From CAZWBR01 sp964632305 (GTDB taxonomy: Bacteria; Bacteroidota; Bacteroidia; Bacteroidales; Prolixibacteraceae): a stretch of DNA of 56,896 bases. A program made the translations under genes and the position numbers. Shown here piece after piece: positions 41,288 through 51,000 of the stretch. Every line of letters begins with the position of its first letter. Position 1 is the first letter of the stretch. The stretch covers positions 1-56,896 of the forward strand of contig CAZWBR010000027.1 in the NCBI GenBank assembly GCA_964632305.1. The letters run 5' to 3'. A model generated the notes under the pieces. The model saw only the letters and a program-made list of their open reading frames with translations. It was not told the DNA's origin and did no database searches.

Positions 41288-42502
41288 TCAAACAAAATCC
41301 TTCATAGTTTTCTGTATCTGAGCGACCGCTTCGCGCATCTGCGGCTCAGTGATGATCAACGGTGGTGTGAAACGGATGGTATGTTCATGCGTGGGCTTAG
41401 CCAGGATGCCGTTCTCCTTCATCGCCAGACAGAGGTCCCAGGCTTTCTTGCCGCCAACAGGATCTATCTCAATGGCGTTGAGCAAACCTTTTCCGCGCAC
41501 CTCCCTGATCAGAGGGGAGCTAAACGCCTTCATCCCGTCGCGGAAGATCCGGCCCATCATCGCGGCATTATCGGCCAGCTTCTCCTCCTGCAGGACCTCA
41601 AGGGCGGCGATGGAAACTTTAGCGGCTATCGGGTTCCCCCCATAGGTTGAACCATGTTCGCCCGGTTTGATGGTCAGCATAATCTCATTATCGGCCAGGA
41701 CGCAGGAGACCGGGAAAGTACCTCCCGAGATGGCCTTGCCAAGGATCAAAATGTCGGGGCGTACCCCCTCATGGTCACAGGCCAGCATCTTACCGGTCCG
41801 GCACAAGCCGGTTTGAACCTCGTCGGCTATAAAAAGGACCCGGTATTTCTTACATAACTCAGCTGCTTTTTTCAGATAACCATCTTCAGGGACATAAACG
41901 CCCGCCTCGGCCTGGATGGGTTCAACCAGGAAGCCTGCCGTGTTGGGATTTTTCAATTCACGTTCGAGGGCTTCAACATCATTGTACGGAATATTGACAA
42001 AACCCGGGGTATAAGGGCCATAATCATTGTAAGCATCCGGATCGGACGACATGGAGATTATAGTGATGGTACGGCCATGGAAATTACCGTTGCAGACGAC
42101 AATCCGGGCTTCGTTACGGGGAACGCCCTTTACCTTGTAGGCCCATTTTCGGGTCAGCTTCAAGGCGGTTTCATCGGCTTCGGCACCGGAGTTCATCGGC
42201 AACATCTTGTCGTAGCCAAACAATCGGGTGACGTATTCCTCCCATTCACCCAGAAAATTGTTGTAAAAAGCACGGGAGGTCAGCGACAGTTTCCCGGCCT
42301 GGTCGATCAGCGCCTTGATAATCTTAGGGTGGCAATGTCCCTGATTGACGGCAGAATAAGCGGCCAGAAAATCGACATATCTTTTACCTTCAACATCCCA
42401 GACATAGATCCCCTCTCCCCTTTCGAGCACAACAGGCAGTGGATGATAGTTATGGGCTCCGTATTTATCTTCGCGGTCGATGTAATCTTTGGTTTTCATC
42501 AT
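41288..42502 (-). CDS. rocD: ornithine--oxo-acid aminotransferase
   Basis: 404-aa class III PLP aminotransferase that converts ornithine and 2-oxoglutarate to glutamate semialdehyde and glutamate. The N-terminus DREDKYGAHNYHPLPVVLERG is diagnostic of OAT. The PLP-binding Asp lies in LFIADEVQTGLCRTG and the Lys in LILGKAISGGTFPVS; the GSTYGGNP block follows. Length matches. Monocistronic, with its own terminator. It links to the arcC/OTC genes at the end of the window through ornithine, though they are 13 kb apart. Start at M1 or M2. Confidence 0.96.
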   Translation of the reverse strand: MMKTKDYIDREDKYGAHNYHPLPVVLERGEGIYVWDVEGKRYVDFLAAYSAVNQGHCHPKIIKALIDQAGKLSLTSRAFYNNFLGEWEEYVTRLFGYDKMLPMNSGAEADETALKLTRKWAYKVKGVPRNEARIVVCNGNFHGRTITIISMSSDPDAYNDYGPYTPGFVNIPYNDVEALERELKNPNTAGFLVEPIQAEAGVYVPEDGYLKKAAELCKKYRVLFIADEVQTGLCRTGKMLACDHEGVRPDILILGKAISGGTFPVSCVLADNEIMLTIKPGEHGSTYGGNPIAAKVSIAALEVLQEEKLADNAAMMGRIFRDGMKAFSSPLIREVRGKGLLNAIEIDPVGGKKAWDLCLAMKENGILAKPTHEHTIRFTPPLIITEPQMREAVAQIQKTMKDFV

Positions 42503-42772
42503 AGCTAATTAATTGTAGTTATTATTTGGATTGATCATCCTAATCTAAAATAATTCCGGTAAAGAACCAATGATTTTCGACTTAATTGAATTGAATAAAA
42601 TGAACCGCTTTTGCTATGATCTTTACGCCAAAAGTTGTAACTTTTTCTTTGCCATAAACGGGTAATAATCCAGTGGATTACCTGCGGCAAACGGAACCGG
42701 CAAGATCAGCCGACCTGCTTTTCATCGGGTTTAAATAGAGATCGTTAGGGGACAGAAAAATAGTTGTCAATC

Positions 42773-43843
42773 ATGAAAAAGCTATTCATTTCCTTCATCC
42801 TTATCCTGATATCAGGGGCCCTGGCGTTGGGGCAACGGGGACAGATCCTGAAGAAGAATGCTGAGCTTCGATTTTTAAATCGTGCTTCAGAGGTTAACGG
42901 TCCAACTCCTGACTACAGTGATCTTCGTTTTTGGGCGGCCTCGCCGTTTAAACACGACACCAGCGACAGTATTCCCCTGTTCCTGAAAGATGAAGTACGG
43001 ACCGAACGGGCAGATGTATTTTTTATCCATCCAACCTCTTTTATATCCCGAAGAACGACCACTTCCTGGAATGCCGATCTTAATGCCGAAGAGATCAATC
43101 ACCGGACCGATTATCGCTCAATACTATACCAGGCCTCCGTCTTTAACGGCAGTTGCCGGATCTTTGCCCCGCGCTACCGTCAGGCTAACCTGAAAGCTTT
43201 TTTCGTGCGAAAAACGCCGGAAGCAGAAAGGGCCTTTGACCTGGCCTACCAGGACGTAAAAATGGCATTCCTCTATTATCTGGAAAACTACAATAACGGG
43301 CGTCCCATCATTATTGCTTCCCACAGTCAGGGAACCCTTCACGCCATCCGGCTGTTACAGGAACTCTTCGATGGTCAACCATTACAAAGACAGCTAGTCT
43401 GCGCCTATATTATTGGCTATCAAATCGAGAAAAATGCATTCAAAAATATACCGGTAGGCGAACGACCGGATCAGATCCACTGTTTTGTCGGGTGGCGCAG
43501 TATGGCAAAGGGTGAAATTCCCCAAATGGTGGAACGGGAGATGGGAAATTCGGTTTGTGTGAACCCGCTCAACTGGTCCATCTCCGAAAAATGGCTCTCT
43601 CCCGATTATCATTTAGGGATCATGAAAGGATTTAAAGAGGTGCAACCTAATACCGCCGGTGCCGGTATAGAACCTACCTCAAAGATCCTCTGGGTCGATT
43701 TTCAGGGAAGGATGGAAAAAAGGGCCCGTCGAGTCAAAAACCTGCATGTCTACGACTACAATCTCTTTTGGATGAATATTCGGCAGAATATAAAAGAACG
43801 AATTGATGCTTTTTATAAAAACAGTAATTTTACAGGTAACTGA
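42773..43843 (+). CDS. DUF3089 family secreted alpha/beta-hydrolase-like protein
   Basis: 356-aa protein. The start is set at the ATG at 42773 (MKKLFISFILILISGALALG), giving a clean signal peptide. DVFFIHPTSF opens the DUF3089 fold; the nucleophile elbow is IASHSQGTLHAI, with Ser between His and Gln as in lipase-like hydrolases. The later block YDYNLFWMNIRQNIKERIDAF is the conserved C-terminus. Substrate unknown; a periplasmic esterase is plausible. The CoA-binding gene begins 21 bases after its stop and may be co-transcribed. Confidence 0.88.
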   Translation: MKKLFISFILILISGALALGQRGQILKKNAELRFLNRASEVNGPTPDYSDLRFWAASPFKHDTSDSIPLFLKDEVRTERADVFFIHPTSFISRRTTTSWNADLNAEEINHRTDYRSILYQASVFNGSCRIFAPRYRQANLKAFFVRKTPEAERAFDLAYQDVKMAFLYYLENYNNGRPIIIASHSQGTLHAIRLLQELFDGQPLQRQLVCAYIIGYQIEKNAFKNIPVGERPDQIHCFVGWRSMAKGEIPQMVEREMGNSVCVNPLNWSISEKWLSPDYHLGIMKGFKEVQPNTAGAGIEPTSKILWVDFQGRMEKRARRVKNLHVYDYNLFWMNIRQNIKERIDAFYKNSNFTGN

Positions 43844-43864
43844 TAGACTAATCACAAAAACTGT

Positions 43865-44311
43865 ATGTTGATGAATCCACTGATCGATGACTTTATCCAA
43901 TGCCGAAGAATAGCCGTGGCAGGAATCTCCCGTTCGGGGAAGAAATTTGGTAACATGGTTTGTAAAGAACTGATAGGGAAAGGATATGAGATATATCCCA
44001 TCCATCCCGAAGCTAAAGAAATCGACGGATTATCCTGCTACCCCGATCTGAAAAGCCTCGACGGAAAAGCAGAAGGAATCCTGATCTCGGTTGCCCCGAA
44101 AAAGGCGATTCCCGTGCTGGAAGAAGCGGCCAGCCTGGGTATGAAAAATATCTGGTTACAGCAGGGGGCCTGGTCGAAAGAGGTACAGCAAACCATCGAC
44201 CGACTCGGACTGCCGGTGATCACGGGCAAATGCATTATGATGTATGCTCCGCCAGTCAAGTCTATCCATAATTTTCACCGGGCCATCAATCGGTTCTTTG
44301 GTAAGTTATAG
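43865..44311 (+). CDS. CoA-binding domain protein (YccU-like)
   Basis: 148-aa cytosolic Rossmann-like protein of the CoA_binding_2 family. IAVAGISRSGKKFGNMVCKEL is the nucleotide loop, IYPIHPEAKEIDG the second strand, and NIWLQQGAWSKE with CIMMYAPPVKSIHNFHR are the conserved family blocks. Members bind CoA, but the biological role is not known. ATG codons at 43865 and 43871 are both possible. It lies 21 bases after the DUF3089 gene. Confidence 0.88.
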   Translation: MLMNPLIDDFIQCRRIAVAGISRSGKKFGNMVCKELIGKGYEIYPIHPEAKEIDGLSCYPDLKSLDGKAEGILISVAPKKAIPVLEEAASLGMKNIWLQQGAWSKEVQQTIDRLGLPVITGKCIMMYAPPVKSIHNFHRAINRFFGKL

Positions 44312-44540
44312 CCAGGGAATAGGAAGACAAGAGATCAAGCTTTCGCGGTTATTTTTACAGATCAGCACGTTTATTACAGGCTTCCGGAAACCTTCTCCGG
44401 CATGGCGCCCGTCCCTATCTTTTTCGACGATTGCCGAACATTTTTATTATCTTCGTCATAGTCCATTGATCAGCTATGAGGGGAGAACTGAAAGAGCAGA
44501 CCTGTGGAAATTATTCTACTTTAACGGATCAATCTTTCTG

Positions 44541-45143
44541 ATGATGAACAATCTTCGACATCTTGCCTTTGTTTTGTTGCTCTTTATCCTTACCCCAGGG
44601 ATAGCTCAGGAACAATACGATCAAGGGTTAGGTCTTGAACAGATGACCCTCGGAGAGGTCAACTTTCTTCGAACGCGTCCGGCTGAATACGCGGAAACCC
44701 GGCTGAAAGAATATTTTGATGAAAAGGCCGACAATGGGGCTTATCGTTTCCTTCAACGTATGAAACCTGTTCACCCATTGGTTTTGAATGACACGCTTAA
44801 TATTCTGGCCACCAATTACGCAAAATTGATTTCGTTTAAGAAAAAACTCTCTCACAACCTGCGTGGTACTCCGAAAGATCGGGCCGACAAAGCCGGGTAT
44901 TATGGAATGATCGGGGAGAATCTGGCCGCGGGAAGCGAGGATAAATATAATGCCTTGGTTAACTCCAAAATAGCCGCGGTTGAATTTGTCAGGATGTTGG
45001 TAATCGATATGGGGATCAAAGATTACGGCCACCGGAAGATACTCGTTGAACCCGGGTTCAGGGATCTGGGGATCGGATTCAACCATGTTCCCAATGATCA
45101 ATTGAAGAACTATTTCGTAATGGAATTCGGCCGTCAGCAATAA
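44541..45143 (+). CDS. secreted CAP (SCP/PR-1) domain protein
   Basis: 200-aa protein. The start is placed at ATG 44541 (or 44544), where NLRHLAFVLLLFILTPGIAQ forms a signal peptide; the frame is open upstream to 44244 but that part overlaps the preceding gene. The mature part shows the CAP pattern: LNILATNYAKLISFKKKLSHNL with the His, GENLAAGSED with the Glu, and YGHRKILVEPGFRDLGIGF with the second His. The signature Asn of many CAP proteins is replaced by Lys-Ile here. Function of bacterial CAP proteins is mostly unknown. About 230 bases after the CoA-binding gene. Confidence 0.88.
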   Translation: MMNNLRHLAFVLLLFILTPGIAQEQYDQGLGLEQMTLGEVNFLRTRPAEYAETRLKEYFDEKADNGAYRFLQRMKPVHPLVLNDTLNILATNYAKLISFKKKLSHNLRGTPKDRADKAGYYGMIGENLAAGSEDKYNALVNSKIAAVEFVRMLVIDMGIKDYGHRKILVEPGFRDLGIGFNHVPNDQLKNYFVMEFGRQQ

Positions 45144-45193
45144 CTCAACAATTAATCAGCTATCTTTAAACCGTTGATTGCTTAACAAGAAAT

Positions 45194-45607
45194 ATGATCA
45201 GACAAGTTGAAATTACCTTACCCGCTTTTCGCCGGGGCTATCATTTAGTCACGCGGGAAATCGTCTCCCGGTTGCCACAGCTTCCCCAAAGCGGATTGGT
45301 AAATATTTTTCTACGGCATACCTCAGCAGCTATTAGCCTGAACGAGAATGCCGACCCTACTGTTCGCCGCGATTTTGAGACCTTTATGAATAAGCTGATC
45401 CCGGATGGTGACCGCAACTTTTCCCACACACTCGAAGGGGCCGATGATATGGCGGCACACCTGAAGTCCTCGATTTTAGGGGCCAGTCTCACCATCCCGA
45501 TCGTTGAAGGAAGTCTTGGACTGGGGACCTGGCAGGGCATTTATCTCTGTGAATTTCGAAACAGCGGCGGATCCAGAGAATTAATCGTGACCATCCTTGG
45601 GAAATAG
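45194..45607 (+). CDS. yjbQ: YjbQ family (UPF0047) protein
   Basis: 137-aa protein. FLRHTSAAISLNENADPTVRRDFETF, and the His/Asp blocks (FSHTLEGADDMAAHLKSSILG, GLGTWQGIYLCEFRNSG) match the secondary thiamine-phosphate synthase/UPF0047 family, which has weak thiamin phosphate synthase activity; the physiological role is unproven. Full length. It is the second of two small genes between the CAP protein and iorA; each probably has its own start of transcription. Confidence 0.93.
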   Translation: MIRQVEITLPAFRRGYHLVTREIVSRLPQLPQSGLVNIFLRHTSAAISLNENADPTVRRDFETFMNKLIPDGDRNFSHTLEGADDMAAHLKSSILGASLTIPIVEGSLGLGTWQGIYLCEFRNSGGSRELIVTILGK

Positions 45608-45661
45608 GGAAAACACCCTGCTAATCTTTTCAAAAACACTTTCATTTTGACGATTTTATGC

Positions 45662-45669
45662 TATTTTTG
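45662..45669 (+). promoter_or_regulatory. candidate -7 element of iorAB
   Basis: TATTTTTG fits TAnnTTTG and is 49 bases before iorA. The stretch TATTTTTGCAT is nearly the same as that before pyk. No clear -33 element at the right distance. Confidence 0.45.
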
Positions 45670-45710
45670 CATGAAATTTATTACGAATACCCTCCATAAA
45701 CTGATAATTT

Positions 45711-47303
45711 ATGAACATCAAGCTTTTGCTGGGAGTTGAGGCTATTGCTCAGGGCGCCATTGATGGCGGGATCTCTGGCGTTTATGCCTATCCGGGCACC
45801 CCATCGACCGAGATAACTGAATATATACAGGGAAACAAACTGGCCATCGAACGGGCCCTCCACCGCGAGTGGGCTGCCAATGAGAAGACGGCCATGGAGA
45901 GTGCCCTCGGGATGTCTTATGCCGGGAAGCGTTCTTTGGTCTGCATGAAACATGTCGGGTTGAACGTGGCCGCCGATTGTTTTATCAATGCGGCGATCAC
46001 CGGGATCAATGGCGGGATGGTCGTTGTGGTGGCAGACGATCCTTCGATGCACTCCTCACAGAACGAACAGGATTCGCGTTTCTACGGCAACTTTGCCATG
46101 ATCCCTATTCTTGAGCCTTCCAATCAACAGGAGGCTTACGATATGGCCCGCACCGGCTTCGACCTCTCCGAGAGACTGGGTGTTCCGGTTATGATCCGCA
46201 TCACCACCCGATTGGCCCACTCCCGTTCCGGCATTGTACCGGTCGAAGAGGCCAGGAAAGAGAATCAACTCTCGTTGCCCAACGATCCGCGTCAGTTTGT
46301 CCTTCTTCCGGCGATCGCCCGCAGACGATACCAGCTCTTGCTGGATAATCAGCAACGCTTCTTGGAGGAATCAGAAAACTCTCCTTTCAACCGCACCCTC
46401 CATGGTGACGACCGAAGTCTGGGGATCATCTGTTGCGGGGTTACAATCAACTACCTGAAAGAAAATTTCCAGATTGATTGTCCTTATCCAACCGTGAAGG
46501 TCTGTCAATATCCTCTCCCGGAAAAATTATTAAAAAAACTGGAGGCCTCCGTTGACGAAATACTGGTTCTGGAAGAGGGCTATCCTTTGGTAGAACAACA
46601 ACTGAAAGGCTATTTCGGTTACGGGAAAAAGATTCTCGGGAAACTGGACGGGACTCTGCCCCGCACCGGCGAATTAAACCCCGATCTTATCGCCCGTTCA
46701 TTGCAACTCGATATAAGTGAAGGCCGGCCGATCCCTTCACTACTGGCCAACCGTCCCCCGGCGCTCTGCAAGGGATGCGGACACCACGACACCTACAAGG
46801 CGCTGAACGAAGTGCTGTCTTCTTACGGCACAGGGCATGTTTTCTCCGACATCGGCTGTTACACGCTGGGCGCTCTGCCACCTTACAATGCCATCAACAG
46901 TTGTGTCGATATGGGCGCCTCAATCACTATGGCCAAGGGGGCTGCCGATGCAGGTCTTTTCCCGGCTATTGCGGTGATCGGAGACTCTACCTTTACCCAC
47001 TCCGGGATTACCGGTCTGCTCGACGCGGTTAATGAAAAAAACAATATCGTGGTCGTGATCTGCGATAACGAATCGACCTCGATGACCGGGGGACAAGACT
47101 CTGCCGCGCTGGGTAAAATCGAATCAATCTGTGAAGGGATCGGCGTTGCGTCTGATCATATTCATGTGATTGAGGCCCTTCCAAAAAATCATGAGGCTTT
47201 GGTTGAACTGCTCGAAAAAGAGATCGCTTTCAACGGCGTTTCGGTAATCATCCCCCGAAGGGAATGTGTTCAGAAAGCCGCCCGAAGGAAGAAGAGCAAC
47301 TGA
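45711..47303 (+). CDS. iorA: indolepyruvate:ferredoxin oxidoreductase, alpha subunit (no ferredoxin domain)
   Basis: 530-aa thiamine-diphosphate enzyme subunit that oxidatively decarboxylates indolepyruvate and other aryl-2-oxoacids to acyl-CoA, reducing ferredoxin. The N-terminal pyrimidine-binding part (GVYAYPGTPSTEI, WAANEKTAMESALG) is followed by a linker domain and the TPP-binding part CKGCGHHDTYKAL, GDSTFTHSGITGLLDAV. The usual C-terminal pair of [4Fe-4S] motifs is missing: after PRRECVQKAARRKK the protein ends with only one Cys. A separate ferredoxin would be needed. It is followed by iorB 74 bases later. Confidence 0.94.
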   Translation: MNIKLLLGVEAIAQGAIDGGISGVYAYPGTPSTEITEYIQGNKLAIERALHREWAANEKTAMESALGMSYAGKRSLVCMKHVGLNVAADCFINAAITGINGGMVVVVADDPSMHSSQNEQDSRFYGNFAMIPILEPSNQQEAYDMARTGFDLSERLGVPVMIRITTRLAHSRSGIVPVEEARKENQLSLPNDPRQFVLLPAIARRRYQLLLDNQQRFLEESENSPFNRTLHGDDRSLGIICCGVTINYLKENFQIDCPYPTVKVCQYPLPEKLLKKLEASVDEILVLEEGYPLVEQQLKGYFGYGKKILGKLDGTLPRTGELNPDLIARSLQLDISEGRPIPSLLANRPPALCKGCGHHDTYKALNEVLSSYGTGHVFSDIGCYTLGALPPYNAINSCVDMGASITMAKGAADAGLFPAIAVIGDSTFTHSGITGLLDAVNEKNNIVVVICDNESTSMTGGQDSAALGKIESICEGIGVASDHIHVIEALPKNHEALVELLEKEIAFNGVSVIIPRRECVQKAARRKKSN

Positions 47304-47377
47304 TCCTTGTCGTTATAAACCGGACCTGACGGACCGGAAGTGAAAAAAAGTGTCTACTAAAGATAAATACCGAAGAA

Positions 47378-47959
47378 ATGAAATGTGATATCGTTTTGGC
47401 CGGAGTCGGCGGACAAGGAATCCTTTCCATCGCCACCGTATTAGGATGTGCGGCCATCGAAAATAAACTGAATCTCAAACAAGCCGAGACTCACGGGATG
47501 AGCCAACGGGGTGGCGCGGTGCAATCGTACCTGCGTCTTTCCGACAAGCCGATCTATTCCGACCTGATCCCATCGGGGCAGGCCGATCTGATCCTCTCGG
47601 TCGAACCAATGGAATCACTGAGATATCTTCCCTTCCTCGCTTCCGATGGTTATGTGGTGACTAACATCACCCCTTTCAGGAATATCGATAACTATCCCGA
47701 GATTGAGGTGGTGATGGCCGAGATTAAAAAGCAACCCCGTGTCGTTGCCATCGACGCGGAGACGATCGCAAGAGAGGCGGGAAATGCCAAGGCTTCCAAC
47801 ATGGTGATGTTGGGCGCTGCTTCACCCTTTATCGATATCCCGCTCAGCAGTATCGAAAGCGGGATCCGGGAAATCTTCTCCCGCAAGGGCGACGAGGTGG
47901 TGAATTTAAACCTTAAGGCGTTTCATGCCGGCAGGGATTTTGCCCTGGCTAATAAATAA
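47378..47959 (+). CDS. iorB: indolepyruvate:ferredoxin oxidoreductase, beta subunit
   Basis: 193-aa gamma/beta-type subunit of 2-oxoacid:ferredoxin oxidoreductases. ILAGVGGQGILSIATVLGCAA at the N-terminus is the CoA-binding glycine motif and THGMSQRGGAVQSYLRLS the second conserved block. With IorA it forms the heterodimeric enzyme used in aromatic amino acid fermentation. Stops at 47959 just before a strong terminator. Confidence 0.95.
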   Translation: MKCDIVLAGVGGQGILSIATVLGCAAIENKLNLKQAETHGMSQRGGAVQSYLRLSDKPIYSDLIPSGQADLILSVEPMESLRYLPFLASDGYVVTNITPFRNIDNYPEIEVVMAEIKKQPRVVAIDAETIAREAGNAKASNMVMLGAASPFIDIPLSSIESGIREIFSRKGDEVVNLNLKAFHAGRDFALANK

Positions 47960-47979
47960 ACCATCCCTCTGAAGAACAA

Positions 47980-48025
47980 AAAGAGCCATCCTGCAAACGG
48001 TTTTGAAACTGCAGGATGGCTCTTT
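47980..48025. terminator. bidirectional terminator between iorB and the PAS kinase
   Basis: AAAGAGCCATCCTGCA (47980-47995) and TGCAGGATGGCTCTTT (48010-48025) pair perfectly over 16 bp around a 14-base loop; A and T runs flank it on both sides. It serves the plus-strand iorAB and the minus-strand kinase. Confidence 0.92.
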
Positions 48026-48089
48026 ATTTATTGTATCGCACAGAATTAATCTTTTTTGTTTAAGGCGGGAGGTACTGACCGGTTCTGCC

Positions 48090-51000
48090 TTAATTGGACA
48101 ATTCACTCAGGATACTGACCATGTCGGATACCCGGAATGGTTTTCCCATGAAGGCATCCATACCGACTTTCAAACACTCCTCGACATCTTCTCGCATCGT
48201 ATTGGCCGTCATCGAGATAATCCTCACCGGATGGCTAACCTTCTGCTTTCGCTCAAACTCCCGGATCTGGATGGTCGCCTCTATACCGTTCATTACCGGC
48301 ATCTGGATATCCATCAGGATATAATCAATCTTCCGGGTTTTAAAAATCTCAACTGCTTCAAGTCCGTTAACCGCTGTAAACACATTCGGACTGACCGACT
48401 TCAGCGAGAACTGGGCAACCTTCAGATTTATTTCATTGTCTTCCACGATCAGGAAATGTTTATCCGCCAAACCTAATTGAATGAGATCATCGCGGTGTCC
48501 GTCCGTTGTTGCTTTTTTCGGTTTACCGACGATTGCAGCCAGGATATTGAATAACTGCTGAAGCTTGACCGGTTTGTTCAGGTAATGATCAAATCCGTAA
48601 TCTTTCAGTTTATCCCGTTGTACCGCATCAGTGGCCGATGATAATAAAGCCAAACGGGTTGAGCTTATTCGGGGATCAGCTTTGATTTTATTAGCCAATT
48701 CCAATCCATCCATCTCTGCCATCTGAAAATCCAGTAATGCAATGCCGATCTCCGTTCCTTCATCTTTTAAGCTGTTAAGGGTCATCAGGGCATCCTTCCC
48801 ACTTTCCGCCTCGTAAACATTCATCCCCCAATTCCTCATGTATTCTCTGAAAATCCTGCGATTGGTCTTGTTATCATCAACCACTAAAACATTAAGGTTG
48901 GTAAAGGGAACAGCATTCAAAAGGATGTTGTCGGAATGAGTTTCGCCCTCATCGAAAAGAGCGGTAAAGGAAAATTCTGAACCCTTTCCTTCCTCGCTTT
49001 CCAAGGTAAAAGCTCCGCCCATCTCACTGACCAAACGATGGCTGATGGCAAGGCCCAATCCCGTCCCGCCAAATTTCCGGGTAGTCGATGTATCCACCTG
49101 ACTAAAGGAGCGAAACAGTTTGTCCTGATTGTTTTTGGCAATGCCTATCCCGGTATCTTTAACTTTAAACACTATTTCGTGCTTATTCCCCACCTTTTTA
49201 CCATACACTGCAGAGACCAGAACTTCCCCTTGGCGGGTAAACTTGATGGCATTATTGACCAGGTTGGTGATTACCTGTTTCAACCTCACATAATCGCCAT
49301 TGACCACCTCGGGAACCGCAGCATCGACAAAGGTTATCAGATCGACCGATTTCTCGTTGGCCTGAAATACCTGCACATCGGCCACCTCTTCCACGATATT
49401 GCGGATGTTGATCGGGGCTGACTCCAGCTCCATTTTTCCGGATTCTATCTTCGAGAAGTCAAGGATATCATTGATAATAGACAGGAGGTTTTGCCCCGAT
49501 TTCATGATGATATCAAGATATTCTTTCTGTTCCTGATCCAGATTGGTTCGCCTTAGGATGTCAGCCATGCCGATCACCCCGTTCATTGGAGTACGGATCT
49601 CATGCGACATATTAGCCAGGAACAAACTCTTGGCCCTGTTGGCCTCCTCGGCCCTCTCCTTCGCCTCCTTTTGTTGTTGTCGGATCAACTCTTGTGTGGT
49701 AATATCCCTCGAAATACCTGCCAATCCGCAGATCTGTCCATTCATGTCCCAGACGGGGACCTTGGTGGTCGATAACCAGCCAACTGATCCGTCCTTAAAG
49801 ACCGTCTTCTCTATAACATTAACCATGGGCTGGCCACTCTCCAGGATCTTTTGTTCATTGGCACGGAACACATCAGCATATTCTTTCGCAAACAAATCAT
49901 GATCGTTCTTCCCGATGATCTGCTTGAAATCTTTTCCCAGCGATTCGGCGATAGCCTTGTTAACCCGTGTCATCTTTAAATCGGCATCCTTAAAGCAGAT
50001 AAAGTCCGGCACATTGTCCATCAGGATCTGCAACAACTCCTTCTCATGCTCAAGGGCCTCCTCCAACTGTTTCTGTTTGGTATAATCGCGCGAGATCCCC
50101 ACCATCCCGATCAACTCGTTCTTCTGGTTAAACAAAGGGATCTTGGTGGCGCTCACCCAGGTTTTCCTTCCCTTTTTTAAATGGCACTCCATCCGGTTGA
50201 TCAGCGGTTTCCCTTTACGCATCAGTTCCTGTTCGTCGGCATAAGCCAAATTGGCCAGATCGTGATCATGAAAATCAAAATCGGTCTTCCCGTGCACCTC
50301 ATCAACCGATTCCTTCCCAAACGAATGCACCATTGCCTTGTTGACACGAATAAACCGCGACTCCTTATCCTTGAAATAAATCCTATCGGGGACATTATCC
50401 ATTAGGAGATTCATCAACTCTTTTTCCTGCCTTAGTTTCTCTTCAGCCAGATGCTCGTTGGTCACGTCGCGGCTGATGCCCACCACCCCAATGCAATTTC
50501 CCTGTTCATCCAGGATAGGGCTCTTCGTGGCCTCCACAAAACGGTATCCGTCAGGAGTCTTAATATATTCCCGTTTCTTGATCAGGCTTCTCTTGTTTTG
50601 CATTAACTCCTGCTCATCGACATAAGCCTGGAAGGCATGATCGGGTTCAAAGAAGTCATTATCGCTTAATCCCACTGCTTTTTCAGGATCTTCGATCCCC
50701 AACAGCTTCGCTTCCGCTTTATTGATCTTGATAAACCTCGATTGCCGGTCTTTAATATAAATGGTATCAGGAATATTGTCCATCAACATCTGCAGGTATT
50801 GTTTCTCCTTTTTCAGATGTTTCTCCATCAATGTCGGTTCGGTAATATTCACAAAATAGCCCATGATGGCAACCACCTTGCCGGCATCATCCTGAACCGT
50901 CACCTCTGTTTTGCGGAAATAATCGATCCTCCCATCGTCACGAACCATTTGTTCGACAAAATTGATCACTTCCCGGCCCGATTGAAGCAGCTCACGGTCC

